Source: Protopterus annectens
Lineage: Eukaryota; Chordata; Ceratodontiformes; Protopteridae
Reading direction: 5' to 3'
Length of the DNA: 64,000 nt
NCBI RefSeq assembly: GCF_019279795.1
Contig: NC_056731.1
Location: forward strand, 865,027,571-865,091,570
The notes beneath the pieces were generated by a model. That model ran no database searches. It saw only the letters and a list, made by a program, of their open reading frames with translations, and was not told the origin of the DNA. A program made the position numbers and the translations under genes. This document shows positions 1 through 12,590 of the stretch, in pieces (position 1 is the stretch's first letter; every line of letters begins with the position of its first letter).

Positions 1-3000
1 AAGGATACCAGCATACTTAACTCAACTAAAAGACTATAAAGAATATATACTTTCAGAAGTAAAACATTTTTTAGACATAAATAATACTCCTGAAGTCTCC
101 ATTGTTTATGTTTGGGATGCCTTAAAATCATATCTTTATGGACAAAGTATCAGATGGTATAACAATAAAAGGAAATCTTGGGATAAGGAATTGTTAGATA
201 TTCAAAGTAAATTAGACTCCTATAAACACAATAATAAAGAAAATATTATAGACAAGAAAGTTATTGAAGAAATAAACAAACTAAATGAGAAATACAAAGA
301 AATTTTAACTCATAAAGTTAAAATAACTTTAGAGAAATACAAGTTTTGTCTTATTCAATAAGCCCCAAATACTTACATAGACTTAAAAATAAAACAAAAA
401 GGTTGAATAAACAAAACCATATCAAAGAAATCTTTTCTCTAAGGAAAAAGAAGAATGTTTCTAGTATACCAGAAATACTAGATGAATTTAGAAATCACTT
501 TCACAAAATTAATCATAATAACATTAACATGGAACCTAAAGATAAAATAAAGGAGTTTATAACCACAAACATGAATAAAAAGCTTAATAAACAACATATT
601 AAACTATTGGACAAAAGTATTTCATATACAGAGGTTATTACACAAATAAATAAGCTTAAATCAAACAAAGCACCGGGTAATGATGGTATTATACCAGAGA
701 TATATAAAATCATTTCTAAAAGTACATATTCATTAATACATAAGGTTTTTATTTTGGCCCAAACTGAGTTAATAACCCCCCCATCTTGGCAATATACATT
801 TATTTCGCCAATTTTAAAACCTAATAAAGATCCAACTAGATGTTCTTCATATCGGCCCATCTCATTACTTAATGTTGATTATAAAATGTTTATGAGTATC
901 TTTACTGATAGATTGAAGACAATCATTCCCGGCATTATAGATATAGATCAGACAGGCTTCATTGTAAATAGAAATACTTTTGATAATATAAGAAGAACTT
1001 TAACATTAATAGATTTTGCAAATAGGAAAAAGAAAGATTTAACACTTATTAGTCTTGATATAAGTTCAGCATTTGATTCAGTAAGTTGGGACTATCTGTT
1101 TACCTTAATGAAGTGCACAAACTTCTCAGATACATTTGTAAATCTAATTGAACATTTATACAAAGGAACGTTGGCTTATATTAAGGTAGGAACATATGTT
1201 TCACAAAAAATACCCATTCTTAAAGGTGCAAAACAAGGATGTCCACTTTCTCCACTATTATTCACTTTAGTAATGGAGCCTTGGGCTAATTTGATCAGAA
1301 ACAGTACTGACATAGAGGGTTTTGGAATAGATAAAAATACAACATCCAAAATTCAACTTTTTGCAGATGATGTTCTAATTACATCAGCAGGATCTAATTC
1401 TTCTATGCAGTCTCTATTTGATAACATGATGAATTTTAAAAGTATTTCTGGTTTAATATTCAATGAAGAAAAACTAAAATACTACCTATATATACATGAA
1501 AAAATATTCTCATTAGTGATTTTACTAAATATGTACCCAATTCAGGTCAGATAACTTATTTAGGTATAATACTATCTAAAGATATTAAATCTATTATATA
1601 TAATAATTATAATACCTGTTTTCTTAATATACAAAATCTTTTTAATACCTGGAATAATATGTTTTTACTATGGAGGAGAGACTTACAATTATTAAAATGA
1701 TAATATTCCCCAAGATTTTATACTTAATACAATCAATAATACTTCCACCTACAAAAATAATTATCAAGAAACTGAATACACTAATGTTAAATTTCCTATG
1801 GGCACCTAATAGACCTAGGATTTCATTAAAGAAACATACTAATAGCTGGTCTCAAGGGGTATTTCTTTTCCAGACTTTAATTTATATACTATCTCTTCTA
1901 TTGTAAAAGTTATTACTTTATTAATAGATCAGTCATATGTCGCAAAATGGAAAGATTATTGGGAGCTAATTAGTATGCACTTCATGAAAATCTCCTTAAC
2001 ACATAAAAATATGATTGTAAATAACTCCATGTTATGGTTACTAAAGGAATTTTGTACTTCACCTATTACACCTAAACATATGGTTTGTTACCCATTAAAT
2101 ATTATTATTAGTTATCGTAACTTTATATTCATGCACCCTAAGTATAGGGAATGGAATTTTATTGTATTCCCTATAATGTATACTCAGGGTATGCTTTTGT
2201 CATCTACTTCTGAAGGAACTCATTTAGCTATAGATAATGATCTAAAGTACTGGTATCAGTTGATATCTGATAATAAAGTTAAAAATCTAGATTTTTAAAA
2301 CAAGAATTTGATCTAAGAGAAACTTGCTGGTTAGAGGTTCAGACCTTTAGACAACATCTCATTAATAAAATAGATCTAATGTCTATAACAGTTAAAGAAT
2401 CTATTCCAACACTGATTGATTACTTGATATTAAATTTACAACATAAAGTTTCTGATAAAGGTAAACTTTCATACATACATAAAATTATCAGACAAGAAAC
2501 TTTTTACAGTGTAGATTCATACTGGAATTATTTCACTTCTATTAATGGGGACCCACCAAATCAACAAGATAAACAATATATATTGGAATCTGCTTATAGA
2601 ACTACGTCTTCCATTGTCTGGAGACTTTATACATGGAAATTTTTACATAGATCTTTTTATACACCTTTGATGATGAATAAAATAAATAATAAAGATAATT
2701 TATGTAAGAGATGTAATGTAGAAATTAATGCTGACTGGGCTCATATGTTTTATGACTGTATAAAATTGAAAGAATACTGGAAGTCAATTAATGAATTTTT
2801 GCAGGCTCTTTTACAGATAATTTCATTATTTCTAAATCTCTTATATTATTCAACACACCTGTACCTCAAAGTGTTAAAAAGGTTAAGCTTCCCCTTGTTA
2901 TGGTCTATTCTAGCAGTGGCTAGGAAAATAATAACTAGAAATTGGATTTCAGATACACCTCCTTCGTTCAATGAATTTAAAAATGTTATGAATATAGTGT

Positions 3001-3278
3001 GCCATATGGAAATAAACACAATTAGGACAAGAACAAATAGAAAAACATCTTATTATATTGTATGGGATAATTTACAAAATTTGTTAAAAAATTTTTAATT
3101 TCAATAGCATGGTATTTTAGTTTAATTAATTGATCTGATTGTAGTGGATGTCTTTGTAAATACTTTAGTTGTTTTGTTGAATGTTATAATAATACCTATT
3201 TTTAATTACTTGTATAAAATTGTTATGATATTTCTCTTATATGTTAAAACAATAAACCTGTTTTGAAAAAAAAAAAAA
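1..3278 (+). mobile_element. L1-clade LINE, 3' portion
   Basis: This is the 3' part of a non-LTR retrotransposon of the L1 clade (L1/Tx1-like). The window opens between the endonuclease and reverse transcriptase domains of ORF2, so the 5' half lies outside. ORF2 remains extend to about 3098, followed by a short AT-rich 3' UTR and an A-tract at 3266-3278 that marks the 3' end. A poly(A) tail rather than short tandem repeats fits L1 and not CR1 or L2. The sequence is very AT-rich, unlike the other LINEs here. Target-site duplication cannot be tested because the 5' end is missing. Confidence 0.9.
2..3098 (+). pseudogene. L1-clade ORF2 reverse transcriptase, broken by frameshifts
   Basis: The ORF2 polyprotein would nick DNA and reverse-transcribe the L1 RNA. 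The linker before RT reads in frame 2 (positions 2-358); the RT core reads in frame 1 (346-1500). Visible RT motifs are NKAPGNDGI, YRPISLLN, QTGFI, SLDISSAFDSVSW, AKQGCPLSPLLF and the catalytic FADD at 1360-1371. Reading then continues in other frames (YLGI, KMIIFPKILY) to a C-terminal Cys/His motif, CKRC at about 2702 and HMFYDC at 2742-2759, typical of L1 ORF2. I count at least five frame breaks (near 350, 1480, 1900, 2300 and 2800), so the copy is dead. The catalytic residues are intact, so decay is moderate. Confidence 0.88.
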
Positions 3279-3279
3279 G

Positions 3280-3328
3280 GTAATTGTTCGATCATTAAAG
3301 GTCGACCTTTAGTGATTCGAACAATTGC
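3280..3328. repeat. 49-bp near-perfect inverted repeat
   Basis: Centred on GGTCGACC (3300-3307), two arms of about 23 bases pair almost perfectly, with one G-T mismatch (3295/3312) and one bulged T near 3317. It starts two bases after the L1 A-tract and is followed by a tRNA-like minus-strand sequence. It could be the tip of a palindromic MITE, the end of the SINE beside it, or a foldback target site. Confidence 0.7.
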
Positions 3329-3360
3329 ATTTTCGATGTTCCAATAGGGACCCTATAGAA

Positions 3361-3425
3361 GGCACTCCAGCTGAGAATCAAACCAGAGAACCTGACGCAC
3401 CACTGCGCCATCTGATTCTTGGCTG
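3361..3425 (-). mobile_element. tRNA-derived SINE head
   Basis: On the minus strand the stretch has a box A-like block (ATGGCGCAGTGGTGCG) and a box B-like block (GGTTTGATTCTC) at normal tRNA spacing, the internal RNA polymerase III promoter of a tRNA-derived SINE. It does not match a functional tRNA. The SINE body may extend toward 3279. Family unknown. Confidence 0.55.
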
Positions 3426-4763
3426 TTTTTGTCATACTTATGAAGTAGAGGGTGGTTATGTTGCACATTTGATTCATGCTGACCACCTACTAACCTTGTA
3501 CAAAGTTTTCTGTTTTTGGCAACTGTCAGTTTGTGAACAGTATGTTTGATGTTTGGGAGAGAAGAACTGATACTATATGTTCCAGCATGACTCTCTTTAT
3601 TAATTTGGTCACAATTTTTGTCTTTAGTGAAGATTTTGGAGACAGTAACTCCTCAGTAGCATTCCAGAATAGTTTAGGTTGCCTCTGTTTTTGTTGTCTA
3701 CAGCAGGGGCCTTTAGCTTTGTGTTTATTCTGGTTGAAGTCTTTAGTGTTTGATAGGTGACAAATGTATCTCTATTTGTTCCACTGTGTCCAGGCTGCAT
3801 CTCAGTTTTAGCTTTGTTGGGCCAGTAGTGGAGTTAGTCAAAGAGCTATTTTATCTCTAACCCTTTCTATTTGAATGGGAAAATAATTTATCTTGTAGGT
3901 CAGACCTGATACTACACAATTCAACCGGTATTGTATTAGGATCTGTGATATCATATAATGCTGACCACTCAACAGTTTTGTTTACTGATTAGCAAGTCTT
4001 CAAAGGATTTGCAGATGTTTCTTACAGACAGCTATACTTGTGGTATTTTTTGTTTGCTTTGATTGACTGTGTAGAGAAAATAGTGTTACTGTCACTTATG
4101 TTTTTGGGAAAAATAGTAAAAGCTCTACTATCCTCTGGTATGCTGATTAGCATTTTTGTTTTGTTCTTTCCTTCACTGGTCGAATTAAACAGAAATCACT
4201 GAGCACAGTTTTGTGTTTATTTTTTATAAAATTGTTGAAGCCTACATTTCTATCACTTAGTATGACTGCTGTTTAGTAAGTAACTAAGTAGTGAGTTTTG
4301 ATTCTGAACATATTTCAGTAAAGTTACATACCTTGGTGGTGGAATGTGGATAGCTGCAGTCATCAATTTTGTTCGACCACCTAATTTTATTTGAGTAAGA
4401 CACTGATTTGCCTATGTGTCATTAGGAGAATTATTCTCTCTGATCAGGTTCAGGAAATGATTGGCAGTTTTATGTGCTACAATAAGCATGCTGCTTCATT
4501 GGCTGGGATTCAGAAAACATGTTCAGGTAAACTGCAGTGGCCAAATGTTGCAGTGTAGGTGAACTTGGGAAATTAGAGTCAGCGACATGTTTAGGTACAA
4601 ATGACCTCATTATCAGTTATATTTCATGCATCTGAATTGGGTGTAACTACTGCCAGTGCTAAACAGCATTTTGGGGGAATAATTACCAATAGTGGCCCAG
4701 TACATCTTGTTAGCACAGGAACCCCAGCTCTCATTCTCCCACATTCATGCAGACATTTATGCA
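3426..4763. other. No recognisable gene or repeat
   Basis: AT-rich sequence with only short chance open frames. I found no conserved domain, RNA gene or repeat boundary. It may hold decayed repeats that need a library search. Confidence 0.5.
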
Positions 4764-4764
4764 A

Positions 4765-4835
<71 letters not shown>

Positions 4836-4956
4836 GATGTGTACTCTACCAATTCCCTAAATTACCCCTTCTGCAACCACTCAGTCAAACACACATATAC
4901 ACACACACATCACATACACAGACACACAAACACACATATACACATACACACACACA

Positions 4957-5046
<90 letters not shown>

Positions 5047-5145
5047 TGTGTACTCTACCAATTCCCTAAGTTACCCCATTCTGCAACCACTCAGTCAAAC
5101 ACACATATACACACACATCACATACACAGACACACAAACACACAG

Positions 5146-5188
<43 letters not shown>

Positions 5189-5192
5189 TACA

Positions 5193-5240
<48 letters not shown>

Positions 5241-5254
5241 CACACAGACATACA

Positions 5255-5347
<93 letters not shown>

Positions 5348-5357
5348 TTACACACAC

Positions 5358-5430
<73 letters not shown>
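4764..5430. repeat. Long compound (CA)n microsatellite
   Basis: About 670 bases of CA dinucleotides in several blocks, with occasional CAGA and CATA variants. A unique spacer beginning with AGATGTGTACTCTACC occurs twice (about 4834 and 5044), so a block of roughly 210 bp was duplicated inside the array. The Thr-His and Val-Cys open frames here come from the dinucleotide repeat and are not genes. Confidence 0.95.
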
Positions 5431-5431
<1 letters not shown>

Positions 5432-6829
5432 CCTAGATAAAGGAGATAAATGAGGACAGTGCCATAGCTAAGTGTAACTGTATAGCCTCCTGGGTGGCAT
5501 GGAGATGGGAGCAGGACTGGAGTAAAGTGGGCCACGACTGAGGATCAATTAGTGGAGGCTCAGTTCAGTTATAAGAAAAGTAGCTAAGCAGCTACAGCTA
5601 CATAAGTGTTATAGTGCAATGGTATTTTAGCTAAGTTGCCTACACTATTTGACCAAAATACTTACTTGTACTGCAGTCCATATGTGTTTTAAACATGGAT
5701 GTAATTACTTGCTTCTAGAATTTATTAGCTTACTATACTTAATTTGTTTTAATATGTAGTCAATGAATGTAGTGTAGGTGCACAGGTGTGGTATAAGTAT
5801 GTAATTACTTACTACTAGAATTTAACTATGTTTAAATTAAATTTAGTATTCTTAGTTTAGTATGTAGTTAGAGAATGCTAGTATGAGCTATACAGGTATG
5901 TTTATTACACACATTTATCTGCTAGGATCAATTCTTTTATTTGAAACCCAGCGATATCTTGTTTTACTGTATAGTAATATAGTAATATATTGCTGTTCAG
6001 GTATGGGATGGATTCACATTTAAATTGTTCTAGTCATAAATACAGACATGAAGACTACACATCTCTATTTCTACTGCCAATGTTTATGAGCAATGTGAAC
6101 ATTTCTTCCATGTTAATTGTTAATTAACTAGTTTACCGTCTTACTGTTGCCATGTTTTGCACAGACTGGCTGAAAAGGGTCTCTGGACCAGCTAACTACC
6201 CAGTTAAAAACATAAAATAAAAATAAAAAATAAAACCAACTGCATGGAAAACCTATTTGTGTGGCCAGTCAACTTATTGACAATTCTTTTCATTAAAGCT
6301 TTTCCATTGCCTCTAGAAAACACTTGGTTGTTGCAGAGTCATATATTAAGATCAATAGCATATGGTCACAGCAATGAGAAGAGAAATTCTGCTGGACGAC
6401 CAGGCTACTACAAGTACAATGGATAGAAGTCTCTGGAAAGAGACTGAGCTACTTGTTGATGGAGCCTGGGCATCATAAGATGTTTTGGGAAGCTCCACCC
6501 GTTTTAATGCTGCATTTGGGGAACATGATCTATGCCAGGTGCCCATAAAACATTTGTTGACAGCCATGGGTGAAGATTTGTGAGCTACTAAAAAAAGTGC
6601 TCAGAAATGACAGTAATGTGGATAGAGGCAGTGTAGAATTTGGTGTGGCACACTCCCACATAAGTCAGATCAGTGGAATGTGTTAGGTGAAAGTTAAACA
6701 AAAATAATGGATAAAACAATGATGGGATATACAGACACTTACATGATATATCCAGACATAAAGCTCCAATGGAGACAACTGTACAATGAGGATAGATTTC
6801 ATTTGTTAAACCAGGGTATGAGAGCACAA
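5431..6829. other. No recognisable gene; short A-rich tract
   Basis: Low-complexity AT-rich sequence. A-rich stretch at about 6211-6236 (AAATAAAA-type units) could be a retrotransposon tail, but nothing upstream is recognisable. Confidence 0.45.
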
Positions 6830-6837
6830 GCATAGAG

Positions 6838-7090
6838 GGGTGGTGCTGTGATCAGTACCCCTATGAGATTTGCCTGCTGAAAAGGGTGGTGGGTTCTTAA
6901 ACTGCCCCTTTTTGTGGCAAGATGAGGAATGCCAAGGGACAACACTTAATTTCTGGGAGGACATGGTTGGGATTGCCCTGGTGGAAAGGTCATGAGACAA
7001 CTTAGCCAACCTTCCCTGGAAGACTTTAAGGTGGCTAAGGCTGTTCTGTCTTGCTGTTTTGTTTTGTTTTTTTTTTTTTTTTTTTTTTTT
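6838..7090 (+). mobile_element. SINE-like repeat, copy 1
   Basis: A tRNA-like head (GGTGCTGTGATCAGTAC about 6842, GTGGGTTCTTAAACTGCC about 6889) is followed by a body that recurs at 7895-8062. The shared body includes GGTCATGAGACAACTTAGCC-type and TTGCTGTTTTG blocks. Copy 1 ends in a 24-base T run at 7067-7090. Same orientation in both copies. Family not recognised. Confidence 0.45.
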
Positions 7091-7894
7091 GGTGACAAAA
7101 CAGTGTAAAAAAGAGTTCAAAAAAGGGATACAGGTATGGGGCTGGATACAGACAGAGCAATTCATCTTGGACAGAGGTAATTTACAGAATCCTCCTTGCC
7201 ATCCAGCCTTGCACAGATCTGGCTTACATACTACGATTAAATGTTCAATATAAAGTAAAACCTGTTTCAAAATGTATCTACCTGGTATAATAAACACATT
7301 GTTGGGCTAATTCAGCTCTATCTTTGGTGTGTGTGTGAATTCATTTGAGCACTCAAGAGTGATCAATGCATGTTGCATAACTGTTTTGGTGTGGGAGGGG
7401 TCTAAGGGTCAATACTGAGGGAAACAGGGTAGGAACAGAACATAGCAATGTCCTCTCCCATGCAACAGTGTCTAGCAAGCCAGTCGCAGCAACATAAAGT
7501 TTGTTTGGGGAGGGATGGATCAGAACTAGCTCAGGAAATGTGTGTGTGTGTGTGTGGGGGGGGGGGTACAGTGCCAGAAACAGATGGACAGTTTAAATAT
7601 GTCATTTCAGAGATGGAGTGGGAAGCCCAGGTTTGGTAGTGAAGAGGACATGATGTACATGGGCTTAGCCTCTTCATCATCAAGCACTTGTAAAAGCAGG
7701 CGTCACAGTACATGAAGTCAGATAGCAAGAAGAAAATATATGACAGAAACAGCTTAGGCTGGAGACAAGCAAGACAGAGCATGTAAGGGCCTGTTGACCC
7801 ATAAAAGTAATTGCATTAGGGGATGGAAATTAATTTACTATTTTCCCCAAGGAATTTTGCAGGTTTTTGCCTTCTCTGAAAGAAATTACTTTCT
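7091..7894. other. No recognisable gene; (TG)n and G run
   Basis: No coding or repeat family identified. A short TG repeat followed by a run of G (about 7541-7567) is the only notable structure. Confidence 0.45.
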
Positions 7895-8062
7895 TGCAGT
7901 CATGTGGGCAGGATGCAAAAGTGAAAATGGAGGACAGATAATGATAAGGAGGCCATGGAACAGTCTGGTCAAGGGAAGATCATGAGAATCTTTAGCAAGT
8001 CTCCCTTGGAAGATTGGAGGCAGCTCAGGATGAAATGTTTTGCTGTTTTGTGAGGGAATAAG
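7895..8062 (+). mobile_element. SINE-like repeat, copy 2 (body only)
   Basis: Diverged second copy of the 6838-7090 repeat, lacking a clear tRNA-like head. It abuts the truncated CR1 at about 8085, which loses its RT just before the catalytic motif. Insertion or deletion here probably removed the CR1 3' part. Confidence 0.45.
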
Positions 8063-8084
8063 GACAAAACAGTTAAAGAAGGCC

Positions 8085-9945
8085 ATGACTTTCGAAAAAC
8101 AGATGCTAAAGAGGAGCAGACCTAGTACAGTGCCTTTGGGGGCTCCAGTGTTGACTGACCACTTTTTGGAGGTGGTCTCTCCTATCCTTACTTCCCAGGT
8201 CCTGTCTGTGAGCCAGTTGGCTTTCCAGCAAGTTACACAGGGGTTTATGGCAAATTCTGTGAGTTTCTTTACAATGTCCAAGCTGGGTATTGTATCTAAT
8301 GCCTTAGCTAGGTTAAGGTAGGCAGTATGCACTGTTTTGCCCTCATCCATTGCTTTTCTGACCTTCTCAAAGAAGTCCACTAGGTACAGTAGGCATGACC
8401 TGCCTTTGATGAAACCAAACTGGGTTTGTTCCAGTGTCTGAAGGTTTCCTATGTCACTGTTAATCATTCCATCCATGATAATTCTTTCCAAGGCTTTGCA
8501 TATGACACTAGTCAGACTAATAGGTCTGTAGTTCCCAAGATCCACTGATAGTCTGCCCTTGCACAGAGGGGTGACAGCTGCAGTTTTCTATTCATGTATC
8601 ACAAAGCCTGTGCAGAGACTATGGTTGAATATTGACACCAGTGAACCTGATAGATCATATTTAAGGCTATTCAGGAGGCATCCTGATATATTACTGGGGC
8701 ATTTGAAGTTGTATTTGTGGCCTTAGAACACATATAAGACCTGGTCTCTACTGATAGTTGGAGGGATTATGTTAGATGTTACTTCCTAGGGAGTGGGCTG
8801 CTGGGAGTAAGAGGGAGTATAGTTGGAGCTAAATTTGTCAGCCAGAGGATTTGCGATATTTCATGTTTCCATGAACATAGCTCCATTTAACTACATTTCA
8901 GCACACTGTTATGTGCTGCTTTTGAGGTTTCAGACATAGCTAAAGAAGGCCTTATGGTTGTGCTAGGCCTGGGACTCTCTCTTTACCTCAAACCTTTGCT
9001 TTGTTGGGCTTAATTAGTCCTCTTAGTTTTCTATTCAATTTGATGAGAGTTTTTATCTTTTTTGGTGTTACACTTCCTAATTTAGGCTATGATTTTATTT
9101 TCTTTTGTTGTACAATCTGTTTAATTTTGGATTCCACTTGGGTGGTTTGTTTTTTGAGTTAGTTTTAGGCTTACTTCTGGTAGGCACAGCAGCCTCAGTC
9201 TATGCAATCACTGACATGGCTGTACAAAGCTTCTGTGAATGATTCCACATAGGCTACTTTATCGGGGTTTGGAGGGGCTTGAAATTCTGACACATTATTA
9301 CTTAATAAAAGGTAGTTTGCCTGGGAGTAGTTTCTAACTGCTATTAATTCTTATTTCGAAGGAGACTGTTTGTGGTCTAACCTTACCGGAGATGACACAA
9401 CATGGGGGGCAGTGTTTTTGCATAGTTGTGAGTACCAGGTCCAATATATTTGTGCCTCTCCTAGGTCTGTGTACTAACTGGTCCAGGGTGTTTCTATTTA
9501 CAAAGACTAGGAATCTCTGCTCCTGCTGAATGATGAGTGTCTCCAATAGGTTTAAGTATAATCTATGTTTAATGGGATATACAGAGTGACTTATAGCTTG
9601 TTAGGATACTGTATGTAACTTTGTCTATAGTAATCTGGACATGGAAGAACTCCAGTGTATCATCCTGTTTAACCAACCTAGAGGTATGTCTGTTGGTCAT
9701 GTAGATTGAGACACTTCCATCTTTAGTCCCTGTCCATATAATTGCTGGTCTAAATGTGTGGAAGCCACTGAAGCCCTGGACTGCTGCAGTACTCTCTGTG
9801 GCTTTAAACCACATCTCGGTAACTGCCCAGATTTACATATTCTCCAACCTGAAGAAAGCTTGGAGGGAATGGGGCTTCTTGTTTATTTTCCTAACATTGA
9901 GTACTAATGCCTTTAGAGTTCTTTGGGTGGATTTTGCTATTTTGG
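8085..9945 (-). pseudogene. CR1 ORF2 (endonuclease-RT), copy B
   Basis: ORF2 would carry an APE-type endonuclease and a reverse transcriptase. Endonuclease remains include the WFKATESTAAVQGF block near 9810 and RGTNILDLVLT near 9460. RT motifs in one 219-codon frame are NYRPISLTSVICKALERII, QFGFIKGRSCL, TAYLNLAKALDTIP and GAPKGTVLGLLLFS. Decay is visible in altered catalytic-region residues (NLAKALD for the usual DLAKAFD). The FADD motif is absent because the copy ends at about 8085. Confidence 0.82.
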
Positions 9946-10004
9946 AAGGTTTGTCAATTTGGCATTGCCTCAAAAAGGCTCTGTGGGTAAGGACAATGTT
10001 TTAG

Positions 10005-10930
10005 CCAATATATAGAAGCCTACTAGAGACAGGTGAAGACCATCCTTGGTAAAGCAACACGTTATCTTAGCCTTGTCCTCCTATGCTGACAAATATTGTA
10101 TCCCCCAAGAATGATGCCAAAAACTAAGCCAATTATTAAAGTCTGTTTGTATTGTGTCATTGTCCTTAGTGAAGGTAAAATGCTGCTCAGTGCTAGGCAC
10201 ATACCAGCATTTTACACATAGTCCGAGATTCCATAATGTCTCTCTTCATATAGCCTCGGGAGGTATGTCTCAGGTCATTTACACCTACATGGACTATGAT
10301 TGAATTTTACTGTACCTGCAGTATATAAAGATATGAGTGCATGTGTAACTTGTTGGATCCTGTCCCCAAGGCTACTGACCATTATCTTCTCCTTGTTTAG
10401 CCTGGTGAGTGGTACATTAGTATGGAATACAATGAGTCCCCTAAGACTAGAGGCCTGGGTGGTGTATTGGCTTGCCCTATGGGCTTGGTAGTTGAGGCTC
10501 CACTGGGTGTGGCTGTATGTCCATTGTCAGGTGTTGTTACTGTTGAGTGTTTTAGGGTTTGTTGAGGATAATTTGTGTAGGTAGAATGTCTGAGAGGTCT
10601 TTGTAGTTTGGGAAGTTTGCATTAAATGCCTCAGGATAACCAGGACTATGTGTGGGGTGCGTACTATGTGTGGTGGGTATAGCATGTGTGTTTCTTCCAA
10701 CTAAATTGTTACTATGTTTGTACACAAGAATTTTGCTCCACAGACATTGTGTACATACATCTTTTGCATACTGTATTTGTTTCTTTAAGGATTAAATGGT
10801 TGTCAGCGAGCATTAGACAATTATTACATTGTCTAAATATACCCATTTTCACCAAACTGTCTGAGGAGAAATTGGGAAAGTACATATCCACGATGTCAAA
10901 TCCTTTACTGGGTGAGCTACAAGGGTGCAA
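10005..10930 (-). pseudogene. CR1 ORF1 (zinc finger + SGNH esterase), copy B
   Basis: The N-terminus (10930-10712) has a CxxC...CxxC pair (CNNC and CKRC), a zinc-finger pattern seen in CR1 ORF1. Downstream, degraded blocks match the SGNH-esterase fold of CR1 ORF1: a VHVGVNDL-like region near 10,285 and a KDGLHLSL block near 10,040. Such ORF1 proteins bind RNA and may act on lipids. Many stops and frameshifts. Confidence 0.7.
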
Positions 10931-11000
10931 TACAAGGGGTTTATAATGGGCTGATTAGGGGTGCTCTTGACACTAGTGATTAGACTAGCCAGTATAATAC

Positions 11001-12234
11001 TAAATTTAAGGGGCAGTAATCTTTAATGTGCAAACCAGCTGATCTACACCACTCAACATGCAAAGTAGTTGGTCTACACTCACTGAGTTACTGTTACAGT
11101 TACAAAGATGGTTTCCAGGTTCTGCATCTAAACAAGGCACTAATAGTCACTTCTGCAAGATGGGTAGCGGCATGCAAATGCTGCAAATTTTTACAGGCAC
11201 TTAAAACACAGGAAACTGGCTTTTAGGTCCCCTGGCTAATAAAATGACTACACTTGCAGCTTTTGCATGCATTCCCCAACTCACATAGGCCAATCCACCA
11301 CCTACTGCCACTAGATGGATTATCCCACACCTCTTAATATAAAAACATAAAAAAGATTAGAGTGTAATGCCACTGTGAAACAACTTAGACAAGCTACTTG
11401 AACAAAGGGATTTTCAAGTATTAGAGATATTTAAATTGATTTAAAGTGCAAAATCAACAAATAAAGCAAAATGTCTGTAGCCATTTAAACTCCAGCTTTG
11501 GTGAAGTCATTTCTGAGCAATCTAATGTGATCAACAAATGTTACATCCCTTCTTTAAAGGGAGGGGAGGAAGGATAAGGAGTCAGTACAGGGGAAGTAGG
11601 CTAGCAGAAGTCAGTAAAATAATGCCCTGTCTCAGGCAAACACCAATTACCTGGAGATCATTTCAGCAAGCTTGCCTACTGCACTTTTAGTCCTATCCTA
11701 CCTGCACACCGGTATTGTATTTCCTTTATATGTGTATTCCACTTTCACTTAATCAGAGCTGTATCTAGGGTAGGCTGAAGCAGGAACCTACCCTGGGATC
11801 AAGTGTCATGGAGCATCATTTGCAATGCTGGTACTGGGAAAGTGCAGTACCATACTGTTTTTGTGGTCACGGCCAAAACTGTGTTTGTGGTGATTTAACA
11901 GTAGCAAGCTGCTTGCTACATTAGTAGCACACAGATTTTCACAGCAGAAAAGCTTTTTTTCTTTTTTTTTCTTTTTTTTTTAGGTCTTCAATGTACATAA
12001 GACATTTTGTTCTTCCTCATCCGCCTTTAAGAGGGGCACCAGTTCAGAGATCTATAAGGGGCACCTGATAACCTAGTCATAGCTCAGTACTTAATGATAG
12101 TATGCTTAATACTTTATGTAAAAACAAAACAAAGTAATTTACTCCAGCAATGCAGATGTGTTTAAGGCTCTGTATGTGCAAGACATATTAACAATGAGCA
12201 ATTAAAATGGGAACAAATCACTAGAAATATCTTT
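11001..12234. other. No recognisable gene; possible CR1 5' UTR and T-rich tract
   Basis: The first few hundred bases may be the 5' UTR of CR1 copy B. A polypyrimidine tract lies at about 11,956-11,982. Nothing else identified. Confidence 0.4.
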
Positions 12235-12590
12235 TATTTTATCTTTTGTTAACCTTGTTAGTCCCACTAGGCTAGTGGCTTCTTTTCAGGGTAGATCAGA
12301 AGTGATTTTATACTTCTAGGAGAAATGCAGACAAGAAACAGTGAAATTTCCCCTACTCTTTTTAATGAGTGCCAAGGGATCTTTTATATTCACCTGAACT
12401 ATCACAACTCAGGCAAACAGGACCTCAGATTAATGCCTCATCTGAAGGACAACACACTCAGTAGTGCAGCAACCCCTTTGCCTGGTGTGGGAATAAAACC
12501 AACAATCTTTTGCACCAAAGGTGAGTGTTTGACCTGCTGTGATACTTACACTATAGGCCTAAACCATATCACTTCTAGGAAAAGCACAGT
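12235..12590 (-). mobile_element. tRNA-derived SINE, minus strand
   Basis: On the minus strand a box A-like TATAGTGTAAG (near 12,555) and a box B-like GGTTTTATTCCC (near 12,490) precede a conserved-looking body with AATGCCTCATCTGAAGGAC on the plus strand. That body resembles a SINE module I know from fish genomes (TTTAACGTCTCATCCGAAAG type). Several substitutions in box B indicate an old copy. Confidence 0.55.

Larger units (their letters stand above)
8085..11000 (-). mobile_element. CR1-clade LINE, copy B, 3' truncated
   Basis: An old CR1 element read on the minus strand. From its 5' side at about 10,930 it shows ORF1 (zinc-finger and esterase), then the ORF2 endonuclease (about 9870-9340) and the first part of RT (about 8960-8090). 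It aligns block by block with the better preserved CR1 at 27.0-30.9 kb but belongs to a different subfamily. The 3' end, including FADD and the CR1 tail, is missing. The 5' limit is uncertain. Confidence 0.85.

Noticed and set aside
4601-5440. 279-codon His/Thr-rich open frame and opposite Val/Cys frames
   Set aside because: Produced entirely by the CA dinucleotide repeat.
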